From contig NZ_FNDK01000006.1 of NCBI RefSeq assembly GCF_900099605.1, forward strand, positions 84,469 through 148,468: a stretch of DNA of 64,000 nucleotides, read 5' to 3'. Positions 24,983 to 34,163 of this stretch are shown here, one piece after another. The notes beneath the pieces were generated by a model that had not been told where the DNA came from, ran no database searches, and saw only the letters and a program-made list of their open reading frames with translations. The position numbers and the translations under genes were made by a program. The DNA is from Alteribacillus persepolensis (lineage in GTDB: Bacteria; Bacillota; Bacilli; Bacillales; Marinococcaceae). Positions within the stretch are counted from its first letter, which is position 1. Each line of letters begins with the position of its first letter.

Positions 24983-27565
24983 ATGGGTGCTACCGTACAA
25001 AAGGAAATGAAAGTAGATAAGGAATCGTTGAATAGAGATATTGAACTATTTCCCCAAGTTCATCCAGTAACAGATGATATGCACATGACAAAAAAGGGCG
25101 TATCACGCTTAGTCATGCTCGATCGTTATACATTTAAAGACACAGAGAAAAGAACGCTCAAGGCAGGGGACTTCGTTGTTCTTACCGTAAAAGAAGATCC
25201 AAAATTTCCAGCACGCGGGTACGGGTTTGTTAAAGAACTGAATTGGGATGCAAGTGCGGCTGAAGTACTGGTGGATGAAAGTTTTCGTCACGTACTTGAT
25301 GATGAGAAAGAAAGAGAGTCCGGGGTTGTAAACCGCTCTTTAGATGTGATAGAAAAACCGCTGGAAATCTTTTACGAACAAATTGCAAAACGTAATGCTA
25401 CAGGTTTAGCGGAAGTAGAAACGACCGAAGAAAAACAGCAGCAGTCCTTTGAACGCTTTTATGACGAATTAGTAAGCATGAACTTTATTCCGGCTGGACG
25501 TGTGTTATATGGGGCTGGCGCAAAGACAGACGTAACGTATTTCAATTGTTACGTGATGCCGTTCATTGAAGATTCGAGAGAAGGAATCTCAGAACATCGT
25601 AAGCAAGTAATGGAAATTATGAGCCGTGGAGGCGGTGTTGGTACGAATGGATCCACGCTTCGCCCGCGTAATACATTAGCACGTGGGGTGAACGGAAAAT
25701 CCTCTGGTTCCGTGTCTTGGCTTGATGATATTGCAAAACTCACTCATTTAGTGGAGCAGGGTGGATCACGCCGCGGAGCGCAAATGATTATGCTTGCAGA
25801 CTGGCACCCGGATATTCTTGAATTTATTATTTCTAAAATGCAAAATCCGCGCATCTTACGGTTTTTACTGGAAAATACAGAAGATGAACAAATCAAGTCG
25901 CTGGTAAAGGAAAAGTTAAAGTTCACGCCGTTAACGGAAACAGAAGAAGCGCTGTATCAAGGTGTTTTAAACTACAAACATATTCCTGGACAAGGCGGGT
26001 TTGACACCAAAGTCATTCAAGAAGCGGAAGAAAAATTAAGAAACGGTGGTACGTATTCGGTTAATTCACCAGAATTTCTTACTGGAGCTAATATTTCCGT
26101 CTGCTTGACTAATGACTTTATGGAAGCGGTAGAAAATGATGAAGAGTACGAGCTGCGGTTTCCAGATGTTGAAAATTACACGAAAGCAGAGATGGATGTA
26201 TACAACCAATATTGGCAGGAAACCGGTGATGTAAGAGAATGGGAGAAGCAAGGCTACGGAATTCGCACATATCGGACAATCAAAGCAAAAGAGCTGTGGA
26301 AGCTTATCAATATTTGTGCAACGTATTCAGCAGAGCCTGGTATCTTCTTTATCGATAATGCCAACGATAAAACGAATGCGCAAAGTTATGGTCAAAAAGT
26401 TGTTGCTACAAATCCATGCGGAGAGCAGCCGCTTGCCCCGTATTCTGTTTGTAACCTAGCCGCTGTCAACTTGGCAGAAATGGCAGATAAACAAAATAAC
26501 ACCGTCGATTTTGACAAGCTGAAACAAACAGTAGAAACAGGTGTGCGGATGCAAGATAACGTCATTGATGCTACTCCTTACTTTTTGGAAGAAAACACCA
26601 AACAAGCAAAAGGAGAACGACGCATCGGCCTGGGTGTGATGGGACTTCATGATTTGCTGATTTATGCACAAACCAAATACGGATCCAAAGAAGGCAGTCA
26701 GCTGATTGATGAGATATTTAAAACCATTGCTACAACTGCTTATCGTACGAGTATAGAGTTAGCGAAGGAAAAAGGCAGCTTCCCTTATTTAGTAGGGGAC
26801 ACAGAAGAAGAGACCAAACAGCTGCGTGAAGCCTTTATTAATACGGGTTATATGAAGAATATGCCAGAAGATATTCGTGAGTCTATCTTAAAGCATGGCA
26901 TCCGCAACTCTCATCTTCTTACTGTGGCACCGACCGGGAGTACAGGAACGATGGTCGGAGTCAGCACCGGTCTTGAACCGTACTTTTCCTTCAAGTATTA
27001 CCGCAGCGGACGTCTCGGTAAATTTATTGAAGTACATGCGGATATTGTAGAGGAGTATTTGCAGCAGCATCCAGAAACAGACAGTAACAATCTGCCGGAT
27101 TTCTTTGTCTCAGCGATGGATTTGCCTCCGGAAGCACATGCAGATGTACAGTGTGTCATCCAAAAATGGGTAGACAGTTCTCTTTCTAAAACAGTGAATG
27201 CACCGCGTGGTTATACGGTAGAACAAGTACAAAAAGTATACGAGCGCTTGTATCGCGGGGGTGCCAAGGGCGGAACGGTATATGTAGATGGCAGCCGTGA
27301 TGCCCAAGTATTGTCGCTGAAAGCCGAAGAGAACGATTTGGATGATACACAACAACACCAACAATATGATGAAGCCAAAGAAGCGGATACGACAGAAAGC
27401 AAAGTGGTGCTTGTTGATACGATTAAAGATGTGCGTTCGACCACGATTAATTTTGGTAACGAAATTGGGGATACGTGTCCAGTATGTCGTGAAGGAACGG
27501 TAGAAGATATTGGTGGCTGTAATACATGCACGAATTGCGGAGCACAATTAAAATGCGGATTGTAA
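24983..27565 (+). CDS. nrdJ: Adenosylcobalamin-dependent (class II) ribonucleotide reductase
   Basis: 860 residues behind CGGGGAGGAAG. It reduces ribonucleotides to deoxyribonucleotides using a cobalamin-generated thiyl radical, in the cytosol, with or without oxygen. The key cysteines are in FNCYVMPF and NISVCLTND (the redox pair) and NPCGEQPLAPYS (the thiyl site). The NPCGE context and APTGSTGTMVGVSTGLEP are family blocks. The C terminus has CPVC...CNTCTNC...C, a zinc-ribbon/redox tail. B. subtilis lacks this class, so the organism makes or takes up B12. Its place between dat and mntR is an insertion relative to B. subtilis. Confidence 0.95.
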   Translation: MGATVQKEMKVDKESLNRDIELFPQVHPVTDDMHMTKKGVSRLVMLDRYTFKDTEKRTLKAGDFVVLTVKEDPKFPARGYGFVKELNWDASAAEVLVDESFRHVLDDEKERESGVVNRSLDVIEKPLEIFYEQIAKRNATGLAEVETTEEKQQQSFERFYDELVSMNFIPAGRVLYGAGAKTDVTYFNCYVMPFIEDSREGISEHRKQVMEIMSRGGGVGTNGSTLRPRNTLARGVNGKSSGSVSWLDDIAKLTHLVEQGGSRRGAQMIMLADWHPDILEFIISKMQNPRILRFLLENTEDEQIKSLVKEKLKFTPLTETEEALYQGVLNYKHIPGQGGFDTKVIQEAEEKLRNGGTYSVNSPEFLTGANISVCLTNDFMEAVENDEEYELRFPDVENYTKAEMDVYNQYWQETGDVREWEKQGYGIRTYRTIKAKELWKLINICATYSAEPGIFFIDNANDKTNAQSYGQKVVATNPCGEQPLAPYSVCNLAAVNLAEMADKQNNTVDFDKLKQTVETGVRMQDNVIDATPYFLEENTKQAKGERRIGLGVMGLHDLLIYAQTKYGSKEGSQLIDEIFKTIATTAYRTSIELAKEKGSFPYLVGDTEEETKQLREAFINTGYMKNMPEDIRESILKHGIRNSHLLTVAPTGSTGTMVGVSTGLEPYFSFKYYRSGRLGKFIEVHADIVEEYLQQHPETDSNNLPDFFVSAMDLPPEAHADVQCVIQKWVDSSLSKTVNAPRGYTVEQVQKVYERLYRGGAKGGTVYVDGSRDAQVLSLKAEENDLDDTQQHQQYDEAKEADTTESKVVLVDTIKDVRSTTINFGNEIGDTCPVCREGTVEDIGGCNTCTNCGAQLKCGL

Positions 27566-27576
27566 TGGAAAGAGCT

Positions 27577-27606
27577 AAAGAGAGGGGTATCCCTCTCTTT
27601 TTTTGC
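27577..27606 (+). terminator. nrdJ terminator
   Basis: AAAGAGAGGG and CCCTCTCTTT with a GTAT loop, then a T tract. Confidence 0.85.
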
Positions 27607-27726
27607 AGAGAAAAGGAAGCTTCTGGTGATTGTGGAAAAACAGAATATATTGTACACTGAATAAAGCATGATTCGATTGATGATAAAGAAAGGAACTTTT
27701 GTAAGTCCCGTATTGGAGGAACCAGG

Positions 27727-28164
27727 ATGCCTACGCCAAGTATGGAAGATTACTTAGAACGAATATATCAATTAATAGAAGAAAAGGGATATGCTAGAGT
27801 ATCTGACATTGCCGAAGCGTTAGAAGTGCACCCTTCTTCGGTAACAAAAATGGTACAGAAACTCGATAAAAAAGATTATCTCGTGTATGAAAAATACCGG
27901 GGGCTTGTTTTAACATCAAAAGGGAAAAAAGTAGGTAAACGCTTAGTTTACCGGCATGAGCTGCTAGAAGACTTTTTACATATTATTGGTGTTGATAAAG
28001 CGTATATTTATGAGGATGTGGAAGGGATTGAGCATCATCTTAGCTGGGATGCCATTGATCGAATCGGAGACGTCGTACAATTTTTTCAAGAAAAAGAAGA
28101 GCGCATTCGTCTATTAAGAGATATCCAAAAGCGGAATGAATGGAACGAAATCGAAGAAACGTAA
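27727..28164 (+). CDS. mntR: Manganese-responsive transcription regulator MntR
   Basis: 145 residues, DtxR family. The metal ligands of B. subtilis MntR are all at the same positions: Asp8, Glu11, His77, Glu99, Glu102 and His103. The winged helix ([22 protein letters not shown]) is at about 25-46. It represses Mn uptake genes and activates efflux when Mn is high. It has its own terminator. Confidence 0.95.
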   Translation: MPTPSMEDYLERIYQLIEEKGYARVSDIAEALEVHPSSVTKMVQKLDKKDYLVYEKYRGLVLTSKGKKVGKRLVYRHELLEDFLHIIGVDKAYIYEDVEGIEHHLSWDAIDRIGDVVQFFQEKEERIRLLRDIQKRNEWNEIEET

Positions 28165-28188
28165 CCTGCCAAAAAAGGCAGGTTTTTT
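28165..28188 (+). terminator. mntR terminator
   Basis: CCTGCC-AAAAAA-GGCAGG followed by TTTTTT. Confidence 0.88.
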
Positions 28189-28578
28189 GTTGGAATTATT
28201 GTCATCTTCTCTTAATCTCTATCCCCCAAGTCCGTAGAGTGCAGCCGCCGTTTTTCTCGTCCTTTCTTTTTTTCTGAAATAATCCTTTCTCAAAGAGGAA
28301 AAAATCCCCCCTATATCCATCCCGCATTTGTATGAGAGCCTTATGATTCATCAGAAGGAAATGTGCAGACAGGAAAAAAGAATATACGTGCAGCAGCTGA
28401 GTGTTTTCTTGTTGCATTCAGCGGTTCAAGCATTGATCACAAAGTGAGTATCCATTGGCTGATACAAATGTGTGTCTTCATCATCCGAATCATATTGGTA
28501 AAGCTGCTGGGAAAATCAAACACATCCATTCCATATAGGCCATAGTATAAAGAAACAATAGGTGTGGGGAGAGGGTTT
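28189..28578. other. Gap between mntR and yqhO
   Basis: About 390 bases without a convincing gene. A minus-strand open frame (28202-28417) has no ribosome-binding site and an atypical Lys/Phe-rich product. I see no clear structured RNA or promoter apart from the GGGGAGAGG site just before yqhO. Confidence 0.4.
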
Positions 28579-29469
28579 ATGAGGATTGATGGTGTATTTG
28601 CTGGTGGTGGTGTGAAGGCGTTTGCGTTTTTAGGGGCAATGGAAGTAATGGAAGAACGGAGGTTTCAATTTGAACGGACAGCAGGAACCAGTGCCGGTGC
28701 ACTAATGGCTGCTCTTGTGCAGGCAGGTTACACAGCAGAAGAGCTAAAGTCGATATTATTGTCGTTAGAAGTTAGCGACCTGCTGCAAAAAACGAAATGG
28801 ATGCGGCGTGCTCCATGGCTTTCGTGGCTGTCTGTGTATTGGAAGTTAGGATTGTACAAAGGCGATACGTTTGAACAATGGGTGAAAGGGCTGTTGGCGG
28901 AAAAAAACATTTATACATTTCGTGATTTACCAAAAGGCAGTTTAAGAATTGTTGCCTCAGATATTTCTTCAGGAAAAATGATGGTTTTGCCAGATGACCT
29001 TGAAGACTACGGCTATAATCCAGACAGGTTTCCTGTGGCGCTGGCTGTAAGGATGAGCTGTATGCTGCCTTATTTTTTTGAGCCAGTTAAACTAAAGAGC
29101 AGGCAAGGGAAAAAGCATATTATTGTGGACGGTGGTATTTTAAGCAATTTCCCTATATGGCTTTACAGAGATCCAGTTTCTGGTTTATGTAAAAGACCTG
29201 TTATCGGTTTTCAGCTGTCCCCATCACTAAAAGAGATGGAACAGCACAAAATAAACAATGCGGTAGAGTTATATCAATCATTATTTGATACGATGCGAAA
29301 AGCACATGACTTGCGTTATATGGCAGAGAACGACGCTCAAAACGTTGTCTTTCTTCCCATTGAAGATGTAAAAACGACAAATTTTGATTTAACGATAGAG
29401 CAGAAAGAAAAGCTTATTAACATTGGACGGACAGAAACAAAAAAGTTTTTAAAAACGTGGAAGTGTTAA
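28579..29469 (+). CDS. yqhO: Patatin-like phospholipase YqhO
   Basis: 296 residues from the ATG at 28579. The oxyanion loop is GGGVK (9-13), the nucleophile is Ser38 in GTSAG, and the dyad Asp lies in VDGGILSNFP. The start at 28564 (MGRGF) is also open but sits inside the GGGGAGAGG site. It is a probable lipid acyl hydrolase of bacterial patatin type, with the substrate unknown. Position after mntR as in Bacillus. Confidence 0.92.
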   Translation: MRIDGVFAGGGVKAFAFLGAMEVMEERRFQFERTAGTSAGALMAALVQAGYTAEELKSILLSLEVSDLLQKTKWMRRAPWLSWLSVYWKLGLYKGDTFEQWVKGLLAEKNIYTFRDLPKGSLRIVASDISSGKMMVLPDDLEDYGYNPDRFPVALAVRMSCMLPYFFEPVKLKSRQGKKHIIVDGGILSNFPIWLYRDPVSGLCKRPVIGFQLSPSLKEMEQHKINNAVELYQSLFDTMRKAHDLRYMAENDAQNVVFLPIEDVKTTNFDLTIEQKEKLINIGRTETKKFLKTWKC

Positions 29470-29473
29470 CAAA

Positions 29474-30250
29474 TCAATGCATGAGATGTTTGGTAACATG
29501 GGATTGGCGGTATAAACCGGTCTTTACAGAAAGAATTGGCAAAAGCAATGTCAGCCATAGTCCAATCAAAATAGCGTGTACAAATGAAAACAACGTCGTA
29601 GGAGCGAAAAAGATGTTCAGATAAGCGATAACAAACAGCCCGCTAATTCCAATAATACAGGTGATCCCCCTCTTCCACATAACGGTTGCAAATTGCATTC
29701 TGTTTTTAATAAGTTCCATGTTGTAGCCGATCCCCCCGCCTAACAATAATCCGGCATAATACGCTCCTTCTGGAAATAAAAGCAATAAAGCCGAAGGGAT
29801 AACCATCGTAAAAGAGAAAATAATGGGTTGAGGCACGCTGCTAATCCAATCAGAACGATAAATCAGATAAACAAAGAAAGATCCTAAAAGGATGGCAACG
29901 ATAACATCCTGTACGGAATACCCTCCATATTGCATTTCCGTAAACGAAAGAGCGGCAATTAATAAACACGCAAGCAGCGTATAACGCTTGTCAGATATTT
30001 CTGGTATTAAAAATCCCCAAAATGCTGTGGCAATTTGAACGTCTTTGGGAGGGAGAACAGAACTAACTGCGTCTGATGATGGCGTGGGGATGGTATGGTG
30101 CAAAAAATGGTTCGTGTATGTGGATAACGCAAAAATGATCAGCAGCTTGATGCTGAGATGTTTATCCACTGACCAAAAAACAAGGGCAATAAGGAGTAAA
30201 AAGAACCAATCATTACTTATAAGTGCTGCTGTATTCATCGCCCATTCCAT
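29474..30250 (-). CDS. Degenerate PAP2-like polytopic membrane protein
   Basis: About 258 residues from the ATG at 30250, with GAAGGGA upstream. It has seven or eight membrane segments. The layout fits phosphatidic-acid-phosphatase-like proteins: a THTPxPSS-type region reads HTIPTPSSDA, and the PSGHxQ-TAFWG block reads PPKDVQIATAFWGFLIP. The last motif (usually an H before DVxxG) reads GGYSVQDVIVAILLG. So the catalytic histidines appear to be missing and it may be an inactive relative. It occupies the place where B. subtilis has yqhQ/yqhP. Family placement is an inference. Confidence 0.6.
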   Translation of the reverse strand: MEWAMNTAALISNDWFFLLLIALVFWSVDKHLSIKLLIIFALSTYTNHFLHHTIPTPSSDAVSSVLPPKDVQIATAFWGFLIPEISDKRYTLLACLLIAALSFTEMQYGGYSVQDVIVAILLGSFFVYLIYRSDWISSVPQPIIFSFTMVIPSALLLLFPEGAYYAGLLLGGGIGYNMELIKNRMQFATVMWKRGITCIIGISGLFVIAYLNIFFAPTTLFSFVHAILIGLWLTLLLPILSVKTGLYRQSHVTKHLMH

Positions 30251-30410
30251 CCTGTATTCCCTTCTTTCGTTTTGGAAAATGAAATAAAGAAAACTGGGCC
30301 GCATGCCAAGCCTTTAAGTACAGATGATGGTTTCGCTGCACGTATACAGCTTTTCACGACATGCTGACGATGTCGATGATGGCATACTCACTTGGCCAAT
30401 CAGTGCAAAG

Positions 30411-30453
30411 AAAAAGAACTGGGCTCCATCTAAAAAAGAGCCCTGTTCTTTTT
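30411..30453 (-). terminator. yqhP terminator (minus strand)
   Basis: AAAAAGAAC-TGGGCTC pairs with GAGCCC-GTTCTTTTT. On the minus strand a U run follows. Confidence 0.75.
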
Positions 30454-30831
30454 GCGGTTTTTTTTCCCTTCAATAACAGTAAGATTATGATCTGTTCGTT
30501 TCTTTGCAATAGGGCGGGAAGTTCGTTTTTTTAGTGGTGATTGACGAGAGCGTTGTGGTTTGTGTTTATTGGCTTTAGTGTTTAGGTTTTTGTTCTGAAA
30601 CGATGGTTTCTTTGGTGAGGGGCCGGGTCGGGCTGATTGTCTGTATTGGCTCATCGCCATACGTTTTAAGATAACTTTCGTGAATAAAAAATACATACCG
30701 ACCGCTACAGCAGCCCCAACTGCTAAGTACGTTAATAACCCCAGAGGATTTGTTATTAACTGATACCCAAAGCCCAAAGCCGCCAGGCCAAAGATAAGAA
30801 TTAAAAAAGGGTTTGCTGAAAGACGGGACAT
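30430..30831 (-). CDS. yqhP: YqhP/SA1362 family membrane protein
   Basis: 133 residues. Two N-terminal membrane spans (FLILIFGLAALGFGYQLI and LLTYLAVGAAVAVGMYFLF) are followed by a very basic, disordered tail of Lys, Arg, Asn and Gln. This architecture and the neighbours fit the SA1362/YqhP family. Function unknown. Confidence 0.8.
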   Translation of the reverse strand: MSRLSANPFLILIFGLAALGFGYQLITNPLGLLTYLAVGAAVAVGMYFLFTKVILKRMAMSQYRQSARPGPSPKKPSFQNKNLNTKANKHKPQRSRQSPLKKRTSRPIAKKRTDHNLTVIEGKKNRKKNRALF

Positions 30832-31317
30832 GGGGGGTCACCTCCGCAATCCGATATTTTTGAAGATAACTAAAAAGGTGTTTAGTTATGCTGATCTGTA
30901 GAAAAATACATATTCCGTGTTGTTGGTGTCCATCTTTTATATAGAGCCGCTTAAGAATATGCGTAAAAAGCCATCTTTTGTATAACATTCTCAGCTGTGT
31001 GTTCATGTGTGAAGAGAGACTTTTATTTTTAACGTTTGAAAAAATAAACGTAATAACATACTTCAACGTAAAAGCGTGATATTCCTGCTGATGAGCTGAT
31101 TTTATCCATCTATATGCTGTCATTACTGGCAACAAAAATGCGTTTGGTTTTACAGGTATATTGTTGCAAATGGAAGAGAAAATAATTAATGAAGAAGTTA
31201 GGGAAGTTCTATCACTATCCATTCCCTTATTCAAAAAAAAATACACCTGTAAAGTATAAAATACGCAAAAAATTTAAAAGTATGAAAGAAAGTTTTCATA
31301 ACAAAGCGGGGGATCTT
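30832..31317. other. Divergent gap between yqhP and yqhR
   Basis: AT-rich and gene-free. A perfect 9-bp inverted repeat, ATAACTAAA-N6-TTTAGTTAT (30866-30889), lies 35-58 bases upstream of the yqhP start and could be an operator or a hairpin in its leader. Nothing else stands out. Confidence 0.4.
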
Positions 31318-31779
31318 ATGATGGAAAAAGACTGGTCATATCATCAAAAAGTGGCGTCGATTGGATTTTTTGGTGGATTGTTTTGGAGCTGTGTAAGTTA
31401 CGCGCTGCATTATTTAAATTTTACAAAATACGGGCCGGCTATGGCGATGCTTCCATGGGCGCTGCCTGAGTGGAAAAATACGTACCTTGGCCATTTAGCG
31501 GGAATTGTTTTTATTGCTTTGTTATCTATTGCGGTAGCTTTTTTGTATCGATTTTTGTTTCAAAAATTTTATTCGATTTGGCCAGGGATTGGTTTTGGTG
31601 CTGGTCTGTGGATCCTTGTTTTTTACTTGCTTCAACCATTATTTCCAGGTGTTGGACCAGTTAACAGTCTCGATACGAACACGGTTGTAACAACGCTCTG
31701 TTTGTTTGTTCTATACGGTGTGTTTATTGGGTACTCGATTGGATATGAACACCACCGGTTGGGACAAGAGAGCGCTTAA
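31318..31779 (+). CDS. yqhR: YqhR family membrane protein
   Basis: 153 residues from the first of two tandem ATGs (31318/31321) behind GCGGGGGA. Longer in-frame readings begin at 31189 but have a Lys-rich leader and no site. Four membrane spans include VASIGFFGGLFWSCVSYALHYLNF and a terminal VVTTLCLFVLYGVFIGYSIGYE. It matches YqhR by position and composition. Function unknown. Confidence 0.82.
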   Translation: MMEKDWSYHQKVASIGFFGGLFWSCVSYALHYLNFTKYGPAMAMLPWALPEWKNTYLGHLAGIVFIALLSIAVAFLYRFLFQKFYSIWPGIGFGAGLWILVFYLLQPLFPGVGPVNSLDTNTVVTTLCLFVLYGVFIGYSIGYEHHRLGQESA

Positions 31780-31846
31780 GCTGTCCAATAACTCCTATCT
31801 ATGGTAAAATATTGAAAGCGTAAGCGAGATGGAGAGGAGGAATATT

Positions 31847-32920
31847 ATGACAAGCAGATTAGAACAACTGCGCACCGTGTTAAAAAAGAATGATGTCGAG
31901 GCCATTTTTATTCAAAGTGCGGCAAATAGACGATATTTATCTGGATTTACAGGCACGGCGGGATCTCTGTTAGTTACCGGTGCAAATGCCTACTTTATTA
32001 CAGACTTTCGATACATACAGCAGGCAAAAGAGCAATGCCCGGACTATGAGATTGTAGAGCAGACGTCGACTGCCTACAAAAACCTTGCTGAGTTAATCAA
32101 AAAACATGACATTGCCTCGCTGGCTTTTGAAAAAGAACATGTCAGCTATGCTTCTTTTGAGGCACTGCAGCATTATTGTCAAGGAATAAATTTAAAGCCA
32201 ACAGATGGAATAGTAGAAGAAATACGAATGACAAAAGATGACAATGAGCTTGCTGTCTTACAAGAAGCTGCTGATGTTGCCGATAGTGCGTTTTCTCATA
32301 TTACGCATTTCATAAAGCCGGGAATGAAAGAGACAGAAGTGAGAGACGAGTTAGAGTTTTTCATGCGTAAGCAAGGAGCAGATGCTTCGTCATTTGACAT
32401 CATTGTGGCTTCTGGCTATCGCAGTGCGCTCCCCCATGGAGTAGCAAGCGAAAAAGTCATTGAAAAAGGGGAGTTAGTGACACTTGATTTTGGAGCATAT
32501 TATAAAGGATACTGCTCTGATATCACGCGAACGGTAGCAGTCGGTTCCCCATCAGAAGAGTTAAAAGCTATTTATAATACTGTGTATGAAGCACAATTAA
32601 AAGCTGTCAGTGAAATAAAAGCAGGTATGACCGGTAAAGAAGCAGACACTGTGGCGCGCGAGTATATAAAAGAAAACGGATATGGCGGTTATTTTGGTCA
32701 CGGACTTGGTCATGGACTCGGTATGGAAGTACATGAAGGACCGCGCTTATCTCCGAAAGGTGAGCGAACGTTGGAGCCTGGCATGGTAGTAACGGTAGAA
32801 CCAGGTATATACGTTCCAGAACTTGGCGGAACGAGAATTGAAGACGATATTGTCATTACAAAAGATGGAAACAAACGGCTGACTAAGTCGCCGAAAGAGC
32901 TAATGGTTATTGGTGAGTAG
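31847..32920 (+). CDS. yqhT: Xaa-Pro aminopeptidase / proline dipeptidase YqhT
   Basis: 357 residues from the ATG at 31847 after GAGAGGAGG. M24B metallopeptidase: the metal ligands are Asp in TLDFGAYYKG, Asp in CSDITRT, His in GHGLGHGLG, Glu in TVEPGIYV and Glu in RIEDD. The N-terminal creatinase-type domain (1-120) supports a homodimer. It removes Xaa-Pro dipeptides or N-terminal residues before proline. It precedes efp, as in Bacillus. Confidence 0.93.
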   Translation: MTSRLEQLRTVLKKNDVEAIFIQSAANRRYLSGFTGTAGSLLVTGANAYFITDFRYIQQAKEQCPDYEIVEQTSTAYKNLAELIKKHDIASLAFEKEHVSYASFEALQHYCQGINLKPTDGIVEEIRMTKDDNELAVLQEAADVADSAFSHITHFIKPGMKETEVRDELEFFMRKQGADASSFDIIVASGYRSALPHGVASEKVIEKGELVTLDFGAYYKGYCSDITRTVAVGSPSEELKAIYNTVYEAQLKAVSEIKAGMTGKEADTVAREYIKENGYGGYFGHGLGHGLGMEVHEGPRLSPKGERTLEPGMVVTVEPGIYVPELGGTRIEDDIVITKDGNKRLTKSPKELMVIGE

Positions 32921-32986
32921 GTACTATGAGTATTTTATCTGTGTTATAGTAGAACGGAATGAATTGTCAGATTTGGAGGATATAAT

Positions 32987-33544
32987 ATGATTTCAGTAAA
33001 CGATTTTAAAACAGGCCTAACCGTTGAAGTGGATAACGACATTTGGCAAGTCGTTGATTTCCAACACGTGAAACCTGGAAAAGGTGCAGCATTTGTACGC
33101 TCTAAGCTGCGCAGTTTAAGAACAGGCAACATTCAGGAAAAAACATTTCGAGCTGGGGAGAAAATTAATCGTGCGCATATCGAACGCCGCAGGATGCAAT
33201 ATTTATATTCGAGCGGTGATACGCATACATTTATGGATACAGAAACATTTGACCAGCTTGAACTTTCAAGCAAACAAATTGAACATCAGTTGAATTTCTT
33301 AAAAGAAAACATGGAAGTGCAAGTTATCTCCTACGAGACAGAGACACTCGGTGTGGAGGTGCCAAATACTGTTGAACTGGAAGTGACTGAAACAGAACCT
33401 GGCATCAAAGGTGATACAGCATCTGGAGGGACAAAGCCAGCTGTGTTAGAAACAGGCTACACCGTACAAGTGCCTTTCTTTGTCAATGAAGGAGATGTCC
33501 TCGTAATTGATACACGCAGCGGCGAATATGTTTCCCGCGCTTAA
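32987..33544 (+). CDS. efp: Translation elongation factor P
   Basis: 185 residues, the normal EF-P length, with GGAGGA upstream. Three OB-like beta domains. The modification site is Lys32 in VKPGKGAAF, the position that in B. subtilis carries 5-aminopentanol. It rescues ribosomes stalled at polyproline. It has its own terminator at about 33718-33747. Confidence 0.96.
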   Translation: MISVNDFKTGLTVEVDNDIWQVVDFQHVKPGKGAAFVRSKLRSLRTGNIQEKTFRAGEKINRAHIERRRMQYLYSSGDTHTFMDTETFDQLELSSKQIEHQLNFLKENMEVQVISYETETLGVEVPNTVELEVTETEPGIKGDTASGGTKPAVLETGYTVQVPFFVNEGDVLVIDTRSGEYVSRA

Positions 33545-33717
33545 TGAAAAGGCTTTGTTTAAAGGTGAAGGCGTTTCTTTTAAACAAATGAACGAGCAAC
33601 AGTTGTTGGCGTGATTAAGCGTCAGGCAGCAGCTGCTGCGGCAAATGTCTGCCGGCAGTGCTGTTACAAAGCCAGCAGCGGAATGTGATTGGTTCCATAA
33701 AAAAATAGCTGTTTTTG

Positions 33718-33747
33718 AAAAGTCCTCTTGTATGAAAGAGGGCTTTT
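33718..33747 (+). terminator. Terminator downstream of efp
   Basis: AAAGTCCTCTT with AAGAGGGCTTT, then TTTTTC. Confidence 0.7.
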
Positions 33748-33938
33748 TTCATGTTAAGAATGTTTACCTTTTGTTAAAAGATGAAAGGATTAAAGATGCC
33801 GGTTAGAGGAGAAGCTTGCAGCAAACGGGCTAATAGAGTAATCCAACCAAAAAAGGGAAGATAATGGCAGCTATAAAACAAACGCGATAGAACTTAGGAG
33901 ATACGTTCATATATGATTGTTTTTGATTGTTCGACTTT

Positions 33939-33978
33939 GGTTTCATCTGTTTTAGATGTGATGAAGCCTTTTTATTTT
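33939..33978 (+). terminator. Second terminator in the efp-spoIIIAA gap
   Basis: GGTTTCATC with GATGAAGCC (one G-U pair), then TTTTTATTTTTT. What it ends is unclear: a short transcript or a read-through guard before spoIIIA. Confidence 0.65.
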
Positions 33979-34163
33979 TTAAAAGAGAGAGCGCAAGCAA
34001 AGAGACTATTTTTCTAAAGTGGATATGCTGTGTTTTCTTGTGAAATCATCGTCATGTTTATTTCCTCTTCTCCCTCTCTTTCCTCGCTTATCTGCTCTTT
34101 TTCAGTTCTATATATAAAGGAAATGAATAAATTGTACAAACAGCAGATTGAAGGAGGAAAGAC

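Larger units (their letters stand above)
33545..34163. other. Gap between efp and spoIIIAA
   Basis: 619 bases without a gene. B. subtilis has yqhV here, and I find no remnant of it. Two terminators are present (33718-33747 and 33939-33978). Bases about 33600-33700 are GC-richer and contain CAGCAGCTGCTG-like palindromes, perhaps a decayed repeat. The last 60 bases should carry the sporulation (sigma-E) promoter of spoIIIA, but I cannot assign the hexamers confidently. Confidence 0.4.

Noticed and set aside
28202..28417. Minus-strand frame in the mntR-yqhO gap
   Set aside because: No start site and an implausible Phe/Lys-rich product.
30575..31246. Minus-strand frame of 223 codons across yqhP and the gap
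   Set aside because: It overlaps the well-supported yqhP in another frame and has shadow-like composition.
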